DNA from: Didemnitutus sp041906465
Lineage (GTDB): Bacteria > Verrucomicrobiota > Verrucomicrobiia > Opitutales > Opitutaceae
Direction: 5' to 3'
DNA length: 64,000 nt
Assembly: GCA_041906465.1 (NCBI GenBank)
Contig: JAYRJE010000005.1
Location: forward strand, 248,001-312,000
Shown piece by piece: positions 51,597-60,917 of this stretch. Position numbers and translations under genes: made by a program. The notes below the pieces were generated by a model that had not been told where the DNA came from, ran no database searches, and saw nothing but the letters and a program-made list of their open reading frames with translations. Numbering within the stretch: the stretch's first letter is position 1; every line of letters starts with the position of its first letter.

Positions 51597-52544
51597 CCCG
51601 AACCGATGCTTGAGCAGCGCTTCGACGCGCTGCTTCGAAATGATGATTTCCTCCACCGTGAGGCGCGGGCTGAACTCGAGCACCAGCGTGTGCTCCGGTC
51701 GCCAGAACTCGCTGATCATCGCAAAGTCCACCTTGCCCGAGCCGATCGCCTGATGGTCGTGGCCATCTTCACTGACATCGTGCAAATGAAAGCCGATGGC
51801 GCGCGGCGCGTTCCTGGTGAGATGCTCGCGGTGGTTGAAAACGCCGAGACTTTCCTTGATGTGCGCGTGGCCGGTGTCGTGCCAATAACCGGCGAGCACT
51901 TCGGGCGGCAGCGATTCGACGAATTGCGCGTAGTCCTCATCGAGCGGGAGTTCTTCGAGCTTCTCACGATTTTCGAGGGCCAGCGCGATGCCCTTGCTCG
52001 TCGCGTAGGGCAACAGCTCCGCGATGCTGGCCCGCGTGTATTGCCAATAGAGCGACTTGTGCGCGCGCAGCTTGGCCATGACACCCGCGAGCAGTTTTTG
52101 GTAAGCCGCGTCCTTCGTGAGGTCTTCGCCCGGATGCGCATCGACGTAGCGCTCGATCTTGCGCACGGGGTTCATCCAGAAGAACTCGAGGTTGCCGAGG
52201 TGGAGGACCAGCTTCTTGGCTCCGACCTGCGCCGCGAATTCGACCGAACGCTTGCTGTGGCGAAGCCATTGCTCCCGCTCCCGGCGGTCCTTCGCGCTCG
52301 GCACGTAGAGATTCGGCGCCGCGTGCGTGATGCCCGTGGGAAGCGGGCAGAAGTTGTGGCACGAGGAGATCTTGATCACGCCCTCCTCGACCGCCTTGAG
52401 AATGCCGGGAACCAGCGTGATGCGGATGCCGTGGCTGAGTTCGGCCCATTCGAACCCGAGCGACGCCATCTCCTTGAGCATCTCGTAGCCGTCCTGATGT
52501 CGCTGGGAGAGCCAGCAGGAGGACAGCGAAAGGATGGGCTTCAT
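51591..52544 (-). CDS. Sugar phosphate isomerase/epimerase-like TIM barrel protein
   Basis: A 317-residue protein of the xylose isomerase-like/AP endonuclease 2 superfamily. It begins MKPILSLSSCWLSQRHQDGY. Repeated beta-alpha units are visible, with metal-ligand candidates Glu in LALENREK, Asp/His in GYWHDTGHAHIKES, His in FHLHDVSEDGHDH and Glu in LVLEFSPRLTVEE. WMNPVRKIERYVDAHPGEDL is a non-conserved insertion. The substrate cannot be told. The start ATG is followed by the conserved strand. Its TGA stop lies in a repeat end. Confidence 0.8.
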   Translation of the reverse strand: MKPILSLSSCWLSQRHQDGYEMLKEMASLGFEWAELSHGIRITLVPGILKAVEEGVIKISSCHNFCPLPTGITHAAPNLYVPSAKDRREREQWLRHSKRSVEFAAQVGAKKLVLHLGNLEFFWMNPVRKIERYVDAHPGEDLTKDAAYQKLLAGVMAKLRAHKSLYWQYTRASIAELLPYATSKGIALALENREKLEELPLDEDYAQFVESLPPEVLAGYWHDTGHAHIKESLGVFNHREHLTRNAPRAIGFHLHDVSEDGHDHQAIGSGKVDFAMISEFWRPEHTLVLEFSPRLTVEEIIISKQRVEALLKHRFGA

Positions 52545-52633
52545 GAGTGAGCTGGCACTAGGACAAGACTTTGCACCTCTGGCAAGCCGGCGGGCGCGGA
52601 GGGCACGCACGAATCGCTCGTCTTTCGGCCAAT

Positions 52634-52669
52634 AAAAAACCGGCCACGCGCACTAGGCAGCGGCCGGTT
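52634..52669 (-). terminator. Rho-independent terminator after rpsU
   Basis: On the minus strand AACCGGCC, a 16-base loop, GGCCGGTT, then TTTTATT. Confidence 0.8.
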
Positions 52670-52692
52670 CGGAAAACGGGGCGACGCGGAAC

Positions 52693-52890
52693 TCAGTTCG
52701 CGTAGCGGGCGCGGAGCATCGCGGTGAAGGCAGCGACCTTCTCCTTGCGGCGGCGCTTCTCGCACGGCTTCTCGTAGTAACGCTTCGCGCGCACGTCTTT
52801 GATGATGTTCTCGCGGTCGAGCTTCTTCTTCATGCGGCGCAGCGCACGATCGATCGGCTCGTTTTTGCGCATTTTGATCTCGATGGACAT
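52693..52890 (-). CDS. rpsU: 30S ribosomal protein S21
   Basis: A 65-residue basic small-subunit protein. MSIEIKMRKNEPIDRALRRM, KKKLDRENIIKDVRAKRYYE and KPCEKRRRKEKVAAF match bS21. The ATG is preceded by CCTTTCCCTTTCCC, a pyrimidine-rich leader with no Shine-Dalgarno sequence. Own terminator; no operon partner (no dnaG or rpoD nearby). Confidence 0.93.
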   Translation of the reverse strand: MSIEIKMRKNEPIDRALRRMKKKLDRENIIKDVRAKRYYEKPCEKRRRKEKVAAFTAMLRARYAN

Positions 52891-52978
52891 GGGAAAGGGA
52901 AAGGTTGGGAGGTGTCGAAAGGTCCAGAAAGAAGCCGGGCGCCTCGGGGCGCGTCAACAGCTATTTTTTCCCGTGTAA

Positions 52979-53054
52979 GGCGAAGTCTCCCGCCCCCGCC
53001 GTCGCGCGCAGAAGCAGTGCTGTTCGCGGCCGGGCCGGGAGACGCCGCCCTACA
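52979..53054. repeat. GTAGGGCGGCG palindromic element upstream of dnaE
   Basis: GGCGAAGTCTCCCG at the left pairs with CGGGAGACGCC at the right; the minus-strand end is GTAGGGCGGCGTCTCCCGG. It lies in the 261-base spacer between rpsU and dnaE. Confidence 0.5.
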
Positions 53055-53151
53055 TCGATAAGCCCGCGCGCATGAACGGCCTTCGCCTGTCGGCAAGTTG
53101 TCGGGTCTTTCCACTTGCGAGCCCGTAACCGCAGGCTTCCGATGCCTTCCC

Positions 53152-56100
53152 GTGGCCGCCTCCGACACCAATTTCATCCATCTTCACGTCCACACCGACT
53201 ACAGCCTGCTCGACGGCGCCTGCCGCATCGACCGCTTGATGGGGCGCGCCAAAGACCTGGGCATGACTGCCCTCGCGCTCACCGATCACGGCAACATGTA
53301 TGGCGCGATCGAGTTCTACAACGCCGCCAAAACCCACGGCATCAAGCCGCTCATCGGCTGCGAAATTTATCTGACCGAAGGCTCCGCGCTGGAAAAAAAC
53401 GGCCGCGCCGAGGACGGCAAGAGCTACTACCACATGGGGCTGCTCGCGAAGAATCTTCAAGGCTACCAAAACCTCCTGAAGCTCGTCTCCTACGCGCACC
53501 TCAAGGGCTTTTACTACAAGCCGCGCGCCGACATGGACACCCTCGCGCGCCACTCCGGCGGCCTCATCGGCTTCACCGGCTGCCTCGCCGCCATCGTGCC
53601 GCAGCACCTGCTTCACGATCGCTACGAGCAGGCGCGGCAAGCCTGCGGGCGCTTCGTGGAAATTTTCGGGCGCGAAAATTTCTTCGTCGAAATCCAGGAC
53701 CACGGCATCCCCGAGCAGCGCAAGATCATCCCGGGCCTCCTGAAACTCGGCGAAGAGTTCGGCCTAAAAGTCATCTGCACGAACGACGTCCATTACGTGA
53801 ACCACGAGGACGCCGGCCCGCACGACTCGCTCCTGTGCATCCAGACCGGTGCGAAGGTCGCTGAGACCGACCGCATGAAGTTCGACGGCACGCAATTCTA
53901 CCTGAAGTCGCGCGACGAGATGGCGAAGATCTTCGGCGAGGTGCCCGAGTCGCTGACGAACACCCAAGCCGTCGCCGAAATGTGCGAGACCGGCATCATC
54001 CCGTTCCCCAAGGGCTCCGAGCGCTACCCAAAGTATCCCCTCCCCGCCGAGATCAAAGACCAGCTCACGCCCGGCGAATACCTCGAACAGCTCTGCCACG
54101 AAGGCCTGAAACGCCGCTATAATTTCAACTACGACGACGTCGCCACGCGCCCCGCCGTCGCCGAGCGCCTCGCGAAACTCACCAACCTCCCGCCCGGCCA
54201 GAAACCCGTCGCCCCCGACTACAACGGCCTGCCGCTCGAAGAGGAACTCGTGGTGCGCCTCGCGTTCGAGCTCTCGATCATTCGCGTCACGGGCTTCATC
54301 GACTACTTCCTCGTCGTCTGGGATTTCATCAACTGGGCAAAATCAAAAGCGATTCCCGTCGGCCCCGGCCGCGGCTCCGGCGCCGGCTGCCTCGTCGCCT
54401 ACGTGCTCGGCATCACCAACCTCGATCCGATCCGTTTCAAGCTCCTCTTCGAACGCTTCCTCAACCCCGAGCGCGTGTCGCCGCCGGACTTCGATATCGA
54501 CTTCTGCATGCGCCGCCGCGGCGAGGTCATCGACTACGTCCGCCAGAAATACGGCAACGACTGCGTCGCCAACATCATCACCTACGGCACGCTCGGCGCG
54601 AAAATGGTCGTGCGCGACGTCTCGCGCGTCCACGACCTGCCCTTCGCCGAAGCCGACCGCCTCGCGAAGATGATCCCCGACGAGCTCAACATCGCGCTCA
54701 AAGACGCGCTCGAGAAATCCGCCGAGCTGAAGAACGAATACGACCGCAACCCCGTCGCGAAAAAAATTCTCGATCAAGGCCTCGTCCTCGAAGGCATGGT
54801 GCGCAACACCGGCAAACACGCTGCCGGCATCATCATCACCGACCAGCCGCTCGACGACTTCGTCCCGCTCACGCTCCAGGAAGGCGACGTGACCGTGCAA
54901 TACGACATGAACGCCGTCGGCAAACTCGGCCTGCTGAAGATGGACTTCCTCGGCCTGAAGACGCTGACCGTGATCTCCGACGCCGTCGCCAACGTCCGCC
55001 GCACCGCGAAGCCCGACTTCGACATCGAGACCATCCCGCTCGACGACCCGAAGACCTACACCATTCTCAACGCCGGCAAAACGGTCGGCGTGTTCCAGCT
55101 CGAATCCGGCGGCATGCAGAACGCCTGCAAGCAGGTCGGCGTGACCGACATCAACGACATCAACGCCATCTGCGCCCTCTACCGCCCGGGCCCGATGCAG
55201 TTCATCCCCGACTACGCCCGCGGCAAACGCGACCCGTCCACCGTCGCCTACCCGCACCCGCTCCTCGAGCAGTCGCTGAAGGAAACCTACGGCATCATCG
55301 TTTACCAAGAGCAGGTCATGGAGTGCGCCAAGATCATCGCCGGCTACACGCTCGGCGGCGCCGACATGCTCCGCCGCGCCATGGGCAAAAAGGACGCCGA
55401 CGCGATGGCCAAGGAGCGCATCAAATTCGTCGAGGGCGCCAAGCGCGTGAACGACATCAGCGAGAGCAAGGCCAACGAAATCTTCGACCTGCTCAACAAG
55501 TTCGCGAACTACGGTTTCAACAAATCGCATTCCGCGTCCTACGCGCTCGTCAGCTACCAGACCGCGTATCTGAAGGCGAATTACCCGGTCCAGTTCATGG
55601 CCGCCGTGCTCACCGCCGAACTCGGCAACGCGGAAAAAGTCTCCCACTTCATCGCCGAAGCCGAGGCCATGGGCATCACCGTCCTCGGCCCCGACGTGAA
55701 CGAATCGCGCGGCGACTTCACGCCCGTCGGCGACAAGATTCGCTTCGGCCTCGCCGGCATCAAGGGCGTCGGCGAACTCGCCGCGGCGAAGATCATCGAA
55801 GAGCGCGAAGCCAACGGCCCGTTCGAAAATTTCGAGGACTTCGTGCGCCGCGTCGACGGCCGCGCGATCAACAAGCGCGTGCTCGAGCACCTCGTGAAGA
55901 CCGGCGCGTTCGACTACAGCCACGCCCCGCGCAAACCGCTCTTCGACGGCATCGACGCCGCCCTCGCCGGCGCCGCCGCGCACGCTCGCGACAAAGCCGC
56001 CGGCCAGCACAGCTTCCTCGACATGCTCGGCGACGAGAAGCCGAAGAAAAAAGGCTCCACCAAGGTAGGGGCCGTTGCCCCCAACGGCCCTTCGCCCGAA

Positions 56101-56835
56101 ACGTCCGCCCCCGCCCACACCGAAACGTCCGCCGACTTCACCGCGCAAGAGCGCCTCCAATTCGAAAAGGAACTCCTCGGCTTCTACGTCTCCGGCCACC
56201 CGCTCAACGCCTACGCCGGCCTCGCCGAAGCGCTCTGCACGCACACCGAAGAAACCGTTCTCCTCGAAGGCGACCGCGTCGAGTTCCGCCTCACCGGCCT
56301 CATCAGCGGCGTCACGAAGCGCCTCTCGAAACGCGACAATCGCCCGTGGGCCTTCTTCAATCTCGCCAGCCGCCGCGCCACGATCTCGGTCAACATGTAT
56401 GCCGACGCCTACGAGGCCTACGGCAAGATCCTCGCGGAAAATATTCCCGTGGCCCTGCTCGGCTCCGTGATGAAGGGCAACGACGGCGCCCGCCTGAATA
56501 TCAAAGAGGTTTACCACCTCGACGCCTACGTCCCGAACAACATCCGCAAGGTCACCTGGCTCCTCACGCCCGATCATCCCGGCGTCACCGACTTTTTGCC
56601 GAAACTCCGCAAAGCCATCGACGCCGCCAACGGCGACACGAAAGTCGAGATCGCCTTCCTCTTCGAAGGCCGCGTCGCGCCCATCGCCGAAACGTCCTTC
56701 GCCCTGAAATGGCGCGTCACCGGCAACGCATTCCAAGCCCTGCGCAATCATCCCGCCGTGGCCGGCGCGCTGATCGAGACCCGCACGCCCGAGCTCAAGG
56801 AAGTCCGCCGCTGGGGACGCAAAGGCGGCGGCTGA
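53152..56835 (+). CDS. dnaE: DNA polymerase III subunit alpha
   Basis: The 1227-residue replicative polymerase. PHP domain at the start (HLHVHTDYSLLDGACRIDRL), polymerase motifs GPGRGSGAGCLVAYVLG and PDFDIDF (445-451, catalytic Asp), then GKHAAGIIITDQPL and FNKSHSASYALVSYQTAYLK. Helix-hairpin-helix and OB-fold regions follow. A GTG start is used, as no in-frame ATG gives the family N-terminus. Odd: residues 972-980 (VGAVAPNGP) are encoded by a perfect hairpin beginning GTAGGG, the same head as the intergenic repeats, in a variable linker between KPKKKGSTK and the OB region. The frame is intact. Confidence 0.93.
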   Translation: MAASDTNFIHLHVHTDYSLLDGACRIDRLMGRAKDLGMTALALTDHGNMYGAIEFYNAAKTHGIKPLIGCEIYLTEGSALEKNGRAEDGKSYYHMGLLAKNLQGYQNLLKLVSYAHLKGFYYKPRADMDTLARHSGGLIGFTGCLAAIVPQHLLHDRYEQARQACGRFVEIFGRENFFVEIQDHGIPEQRKIIPGLLKLGEEFGLKVICTNDVHYVNHEDAGPHDSLLCIQTGAKVAETDRMKFDGTQFYLKSRDEMAKIFGEVPESLTNTQAVAEMCETGIIPFPKGSERYPKYPLPAEIKDQLTPGEYLEQLCHEGLKRRYNFNYDDVATRPAVAERLAKLTNLPPGQKPVAPDYNGLPLEEELVVRLAFELSIIRVTGFIDYFLVVWDFINWAKSKAIPVGPGRGSGAGCLVAYVLGITNLDPIRFKLLFERFLNPERVSPPDFDIDFCMRRRGEVIDYVRQKYGNDCVANIITYGTLGAKMVVRDVSRVHDLPFAEADRLAKMIPDELNIALKDALEKSAELKNEYDRNPVAKKILDQGLVLEGMVRNTGKHAAGIIITDQPLDDFVPLTLQEGDVTVQYDMNAVGKLGLLKMDFLGLKTLTVISDAVANVRRTAKPDFDIETIPLDDPKTYTILNAGKTVGVFQLESGGMQNACKQVGVTDINDINAICALYRPGPMQFIPDYARGKRDPSTVAYPHPLLEQSLKETYGIIVYQEQVMECAKIIAGYTLGGADMLRRAMGKKDADAMAKERIKFVEGAKRVNDISESKANEIFDLLNKFANYGFNKSHSASYALVSYQTAYLKANYPVQFMAAVLTAELGNAEKVSHFIAEAEAMGITVLGPDVNESRGDFTPVGDKIRFGLAGIKGVGELAAAKIIEEREANGPFENFEDFVRRVDGRAINKRVLEHLVKTGAFDYSHAPRKPLFDGIDAALAGAAAHARDKAAGQHSFLDMLGDEKPKKKGSTKVGAVAPNGPSPETSAPAHTETSADFTAQERLQFEKELLGFYVSGHPLNAYAGLAEALCTHTEETVLLEGDRVEFRLTGLISGVTKRLSKRDNRPWAFFNLASRRATISVNMYADAYEAYGKILAENIPVALLGSVMKGNDGARLNIKEVYHLDAYVPNNIRKVTWLLTPDHPGVTDFLPKLRKAIDAANGDTKVEIAFLFEGRVAPIAETSFALKWRVTGNAFQALRNHPAVAGALIETRTPELKEVRRWGRKGGG
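56065..56090. repeat. GTAGGGG palindrome inside dnaE
   Basis: GTAGGGGCCGTTGCCCCCAA then CGGCCC: stem GGGCCGTTG / CAACGGCCC with loop CCCC. Located in frame within the coding sequence. Confidence 0.6.
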
Positions 56836-56850
56836 CGCGCGAGCGGCGGC

Positions 56851-57888
56851 TTACTTCGCCATGCCCGTCGCCAGCATTTTCTCCAGCTCCGCCATCGCCA
56901 CCTGCGGACCGACATAGTTCGACCCGCGATAGGAATCCGCCAGCACCGCGCCTTGGCGATCCACGATCACCAGCTGCGGAATGCCGCCCTTCGTGTAGGC
57001 GACGAGCGACGGCGATTTCGTCAATCGCTCCCGTGACAGCGCCGTCCACGGCATTTTCTCCTCCTTCATATAGCCAAGCATCGCGGCATCCGTCTTGTCG
57101 CTGCTCACGAGCACCACGGTGAGGCGCGGGTTCGCCGGTCCGACGCGATCGATGAACTTCACCAGCTCGGGCGAAAACGCTCGGCACGGCGGACACCAGC
57201 TCGCCCCGAAATAAAGCGCGAACACCTGCGTGTCTTCGAGTCCCGCGGGATCGGTCGCACGACCCGACGCGTCGACCAGATTGCCACGCAACACCGCCGC
57301 GATCCGCGACGGACGTTTTGCCGGAGGCATGAGCACGAGCGCTCGCGCCCGCTCGATCAGGTCCGTCGCCTGCGGCTCCACCCGCAACGTCGTATTGAAT
57401 TCCGGTGCCAGCAGCTTCACGCCGTCACGCGCCACCGCGATCAACTCGTATTCCCCGCCAGACTTGATGACGCCTCCATTGCCCAGCCGGAACTCCGCAA
57501 AGCTCCGCACCTTCACCGGCCAAAGGCCGCGGTCGGCGATCAGGCTCGCCACCGTGATATCACGCTGCTCGGGCGTCAGCTTCGCCCAAGCCTCATTGGC
57601 GCGGGCGACAAAATCCGTCTCCGCCACCGGCAGGCCGAACACCAGGCCCGTGCCACTATCGACGACCACCTGATTGCCCTGCAGGTTGGTGACTTTGACC
57701 AGCTGCCCTTTTTTCACGGTCGCACCGCCTTGGAAGCTGAGATCGCGCGGCACCGTGACCGTGGCCGGCCATCGCTCGGGATTCTGGCGCAGATCGCTCA
57801 AGGTGAGAGCCGACGGGGCCGCGGCAAAGACTCGGATAAAGGACAGGCCGGCAAGCAACAGAACGGCGAACTTCAGCGGTGCTTTCAT
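56851..57888 (-). CDS. Thioredoxin-like (nucleoredoxin/TlpA-type) exported protein
   Basis: A 345-residue protein with signal peptide (MKAPLKFAVLLLAGLSFIRV). An N-terminal region of about 200 residues of unknown fold includes SFQGGATVKKGQLVKVTNLQ, a small SH3-like stretch. The C-terminal thioredoxin domain has WCPPC at 231-235 in YFGASWCPPCRAFSPELVKF, then VVLVSSDKTDAAMLGYMKEE and PQLVIVDRQGAVLADSY, a pattern close to tryparedoxin/nucleoredoxin. A disulfide reductase or cytochrome-c-related role in the periplasm is possible but not shown. Convergent with dnaE, 15 bases apart, with no terminator seen between them. Confidence 0.78.
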   Translation of the reverse strand: MKAPLKFAVLLLAGLSFIRVFAAAPSALTLSDLRQNPERWPATVTVPRDLSFQGGATVKKGQLVKVTNLQGNQVVVDSGTGLVFGLPVAETDFVARANEAWAKLTPEQRDITVASLIADRGLWPVKVRSFAEFRLGNGGVIKSGGEYELIAVARDGVKLLAPEFNTTLRVEPQATDLIERARALVLMPPAKRPSRIAAVLRGNLVDASGRATDPAGLEDTQVFALYFGASWCPPCRAFSPELVKFIDRVGPANPRLTVVLVSSDKTDAAMLGYMKEEKMPWTALSRERLTKSPSLVAYTKGGIPQLVIVDRQGAVLADSYRGSNYVGPQVAMAELEKMLATGMAK

Positions 57889-58293
57889 AGGGGAGGGAGA
57901 GAAATCGGCCGCCCCATCCGGCACAACCCGAAAGGCTCGCACACGCTTTCCGGTTCCTCGCCCGCAACGTCCGCGCCAACACCTCTCGCCTGCCCCCGCG
58001 CGCTCGCCATGCGTGCGCGCCGCTGCATCCCGCCTCCCCTCGATCGGGAAATGCCTCCGACCGCCCCGAGCCCGTCACCTCCGGGGAAACGCGGTTGATG
58101 CGCGCCGCATCTTCCGCTCTCATCGGTGCGCCCCCCGATTCGTCACTTCACCGCTCCCTGTGTGGCCCGCTCCCCAGTTTCGGCCCTCATCGCGGCGGTC
58201 GAGTCCCACGAGCGGTGCGACCGCGTCATGAAAACGCCCCGCCCTGGATTGATCTCAACCCACCCCGGCCCCAGCCGATTTGGAGGACAATCT
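57889..58293. other. Gene-free spacer upstream of the TonB-receptor locus
   Basis: About 405 bases with no convincing coding region. A clear ribosome-binding site GGAGGA lies eight bases before the receptor ATG, which is rare in this window. I see no riboswitch signature, no terminator and no strong promoter-like element by eye. Confidence 0.4.
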
Positions 58294-60317
58294 ATGTCAG
58301 ACTTCGTTTCTGCCCCTCTCCCGAGGCAGCGCATGCGCGCGTGCCTGATCGGCTGCTTGGTGATGGTTGGGCTGCAAGCGCAACCGCTGACCGCCGAGTC
58401 CGTCGATGTCACCGAACTCTCGCTGGAGGACTTGTTGCATGTCCGCGTGACCAGCGCCTCCCGCAAGGAAGAGTCCCTCTTCGGCGCCTCCGCCGCGATC
58501 TACTCCATCTCCGGTCAAGACATCCATCGCTCCGGGGCGCTCGATTTGACCGACGCGATCCGGCTCGCCCCGGGCGTCCAGGTCGGCCGCATCAACGAGA
58601 GCGACATCGCGCTCAGCCCGCGCGGTTTCAACGACATCTCGGCGAACAAGCTCCTGGCGTTGATCGACGGCCGCTCCATCTACTCGCCGCTCTTCGGCGG
58701 TGTGCAATGGAGAGAAAACGACATCGTGATGGCGGACATCGAGCGCATCGAGGTCATCCGCGGCCCCGGCGCGACGCTGTGGGGCGCAAACGCCGTGAAC
58801 GGCGTCATCAACGTCACCACCAAATCCGCCCACGACACGATCGGCACGCTCGTCGCGCTCACCTTGGGCGACCAACTCGAGCGCGGCGCCACGCTGCGCC
58901 ACGGCTTCTCCATCGCCGGACGCACGGACACGCTCAAACGCTCCGCCGCGCCGACCTCGCGGAGCCCGGCGCCCCCGCCGGCGACCCGCTCGACACCTCC
59001 GTCACCGGCTTTCGCCTCGATCATCGGACGCGCGCCGACACCGCGATCACCGTGCTCGGCAACTGGAGCACCAGCCGCAACCACCGCCAGGGCACCGCCT
59101 ACACGATCATCCCGCCTTACCTCAGCGCCTACAACGTGCGCCTCCGGCACGATGCGGGCCACCTGCTCGGCCGCGCGCGGCACGTTTTCCGCGACGGCAC
59201 CGAGCTGACGCTCCAAACCTACGTCGACTACGTCGACTCCCACAGCCGCACGATGGACGAGCAGAGCTTTCTCGCCGACTTCGAAGCGACGCTGCACCGC
59301 GCCATCGGCGCCCGTCACGACGTCGTCGCCGGCCTCGGTGCCCGTCACACGCGCGACGAGATTCTCGGCACGGCCAACTACAACTTTCTGGAACCGCGCA
59401 CGAGCCGCGCCCTGTTCACCTCGTTCATCCAGGACGAAATCGCCCTCGTGCCGCAACGCCTGAGCCTCACCGTCGGTTCGAAATTCGAGCACAACGATTT
59501 CACCGGCTGGGAAGTGCAGCCCGGCCTCCGCTTCGCCTGGCGCCAGGAGCAGCGCTGGACGTGGTGGAGCTCGGTGGCGCGCGCCGTGCGCACCCCCGCC
59601 CGCGCCGAGCGCGGCACGATCATCACGCCCCAGACCATTCCGCCCACGCCCGCCAATCCCCTGCCGACGCTCGTGCGGATCAGCGCCTCCGACTTTAATC
59701 GCGAGGAACTCCTCGCGTGGGAAAGCGGACTGCGGCTCCAACTCCACCCGACGCTCTCGCTCGATCTCGCGGTTTATCGCAACGACTACGACGGCCTGCG
59801 CAGCATCGAACCGCAGGGCACTTCCCTCGTGTTCACACCGGTGCCGCATGTCCTCTACTCCAGCGTTTCCGGCAACGGTCTCCGCGGCCGCACCCACGGC
59901 GCGGAAGTTCTCCTCACGTGGCGCCCGGTCAGCGTGTGGCACCTCCAGGCCTCGTGGGCGACGATCGACTATGACCTCACGCTGGCACCGGGTTCGCGCG
60001 ACGTAACTTCGCTCGCGGGCATTCCGGGCTCCACCCCGCGGCATGAATTCAAGCTCTTCTCCCGCCTCGATCTCTCGGAGACGTGGAGCCTCGACGCGTT
60101 CGCGTGGCACCACACCGCGATGCACGCCATCGATGTCCCCGCCTACACGGGCGTGAACGTGCGCCTCGGCTGGCGCCCGCGGCCGGATTGGGAATTTCAG
60201 CTCATCGGCCAGGACCTGCTCGACGCGCGCCATCCCGAGTTCCCGCCGACATATCTCGGCGGCGTGACTCAGGAAGTCCCGCGCAGTGTTCGCCTCGAAA
60301 TCTCCTGGAAACATTGA
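58294..60317 (+). pseudogene. TonB-dependent receptor with a frameshift
   Basis: An outer-membrane receptor of about 670 residues if read across a frameshift near 58920-58960. The first frame encodes a signal segment and the plug domain: VTSASRKEESLFGASAAIYS, LTDAIRLAPGVQVGRINESD, IEVIRGPGATLWGANAVNGV, INVTTKSA. The second frame, shifted by one base, encodes the barrel from ADLAEPGAPAGDPLDTSVTG to the terminal aromatic-poor end EVPRSVRLEISWKH. The break region contains the direct repeat ACGCTC-AA-ACGCTC. It may be a genuine inactivation or an assembly error; neither half alone would be functional. Followed by yfiR. Confidence 0.6.
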
Positions 60318-60386
60318 CCGCACGCCACCGGCCGCCGCCGGTGCACCCAACACTTCCCGGCTCACGCTCGTTTTCTCGCCCAACCT

Positions 60387-60917
60387 TTGCGCCGCTCCCT
60401 CCTATCGCTGTTCGCTCTGCTCGGTCTCGGCTTCACCCTGCCGTCGATCGCGTCAGCCCAGTCTCCGCCCAACGAATACCAACTCAAGGCCGCCTTCGTG
60501 CTCAACTTCGCGAAGTTCGTCACGTGGCCGGCGCTGCCGCCCGCCACCATTGAGATCGCGATCTGGGCCCCGGAAAACATCTACGACACGATGGCAGCCG
60601 CGCTGAGCGAGAAAACCGTCGCCGAGCGCCGCCTCCAGCTCCGCCGGTTCAGCGCCGACGGGCCGATGCCGCACCTGCTGTTCGTCCACGCCGCGAACGA
60701 ACCCATCCCCGCCGAACTGCGCGCGCGCCTCGCCGTCGCCCATGTGCTCGTAGTCGGCGAATCCCCCGGCTTCGCCGCGCGCACCGGCATCATCGGCTTC
60801 GTTCAACGCGGCGAAAACCTGCGTTTCCAAGTCAACATCGACGCCGCCGAGCGCGCAGGACTCCGCCTCAGCGGCCGCCTCGCCCAACTCGCCGAAACCG
60901 TGAAGGACGCGCCATGA
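60387..60917 (+). CDS. YfiR-like periplasmic protein (DUF4154)
   Basis: A 176-residue exported protein. With a TTG start it begins MRRSLLSLFALLGLGFTLPS, a good signal peptide with cleavage near ASAQ. NEYQLKAAFVLNFAKFVTWP is the diagnostic YfiR start, and VLVVGESPGFAARTGIIGFV matches the second half. In Pseudomonas, YfiR is a redox-sensitive repressor of the membrane diguanylate cyclase YfiN; the disulfide Cys residues are absent here. It overlaps the following CHASE8 kinase gene by ATGA, so it probably controls that kinase. Confidence 0.82.
   Translation: MRRSLLSLFALLGLGFTLPSIASAQSPPNEYQLKAAFVLNFAKFVTWPALPPATIEIAIWAPENIYDTMAAALSEKTVAERRLQLRRFSADGPMPHLLFVHAANEPIPAELRARLAVAHVLVVGESPGFAARTGIIGFVQRGENLRFQVNIDAAERAGLRLSGRLAQLAETVKDAP

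Noticed and set aside
58900..58990. Programmed ribosomal frameshifting in the TonB-dependent receptor
   Set aside because: No slippery heptamer followed by a stable hairpin is evident at the break; TonB receptors are not known to use it. A mutation or assembly error is simpler.
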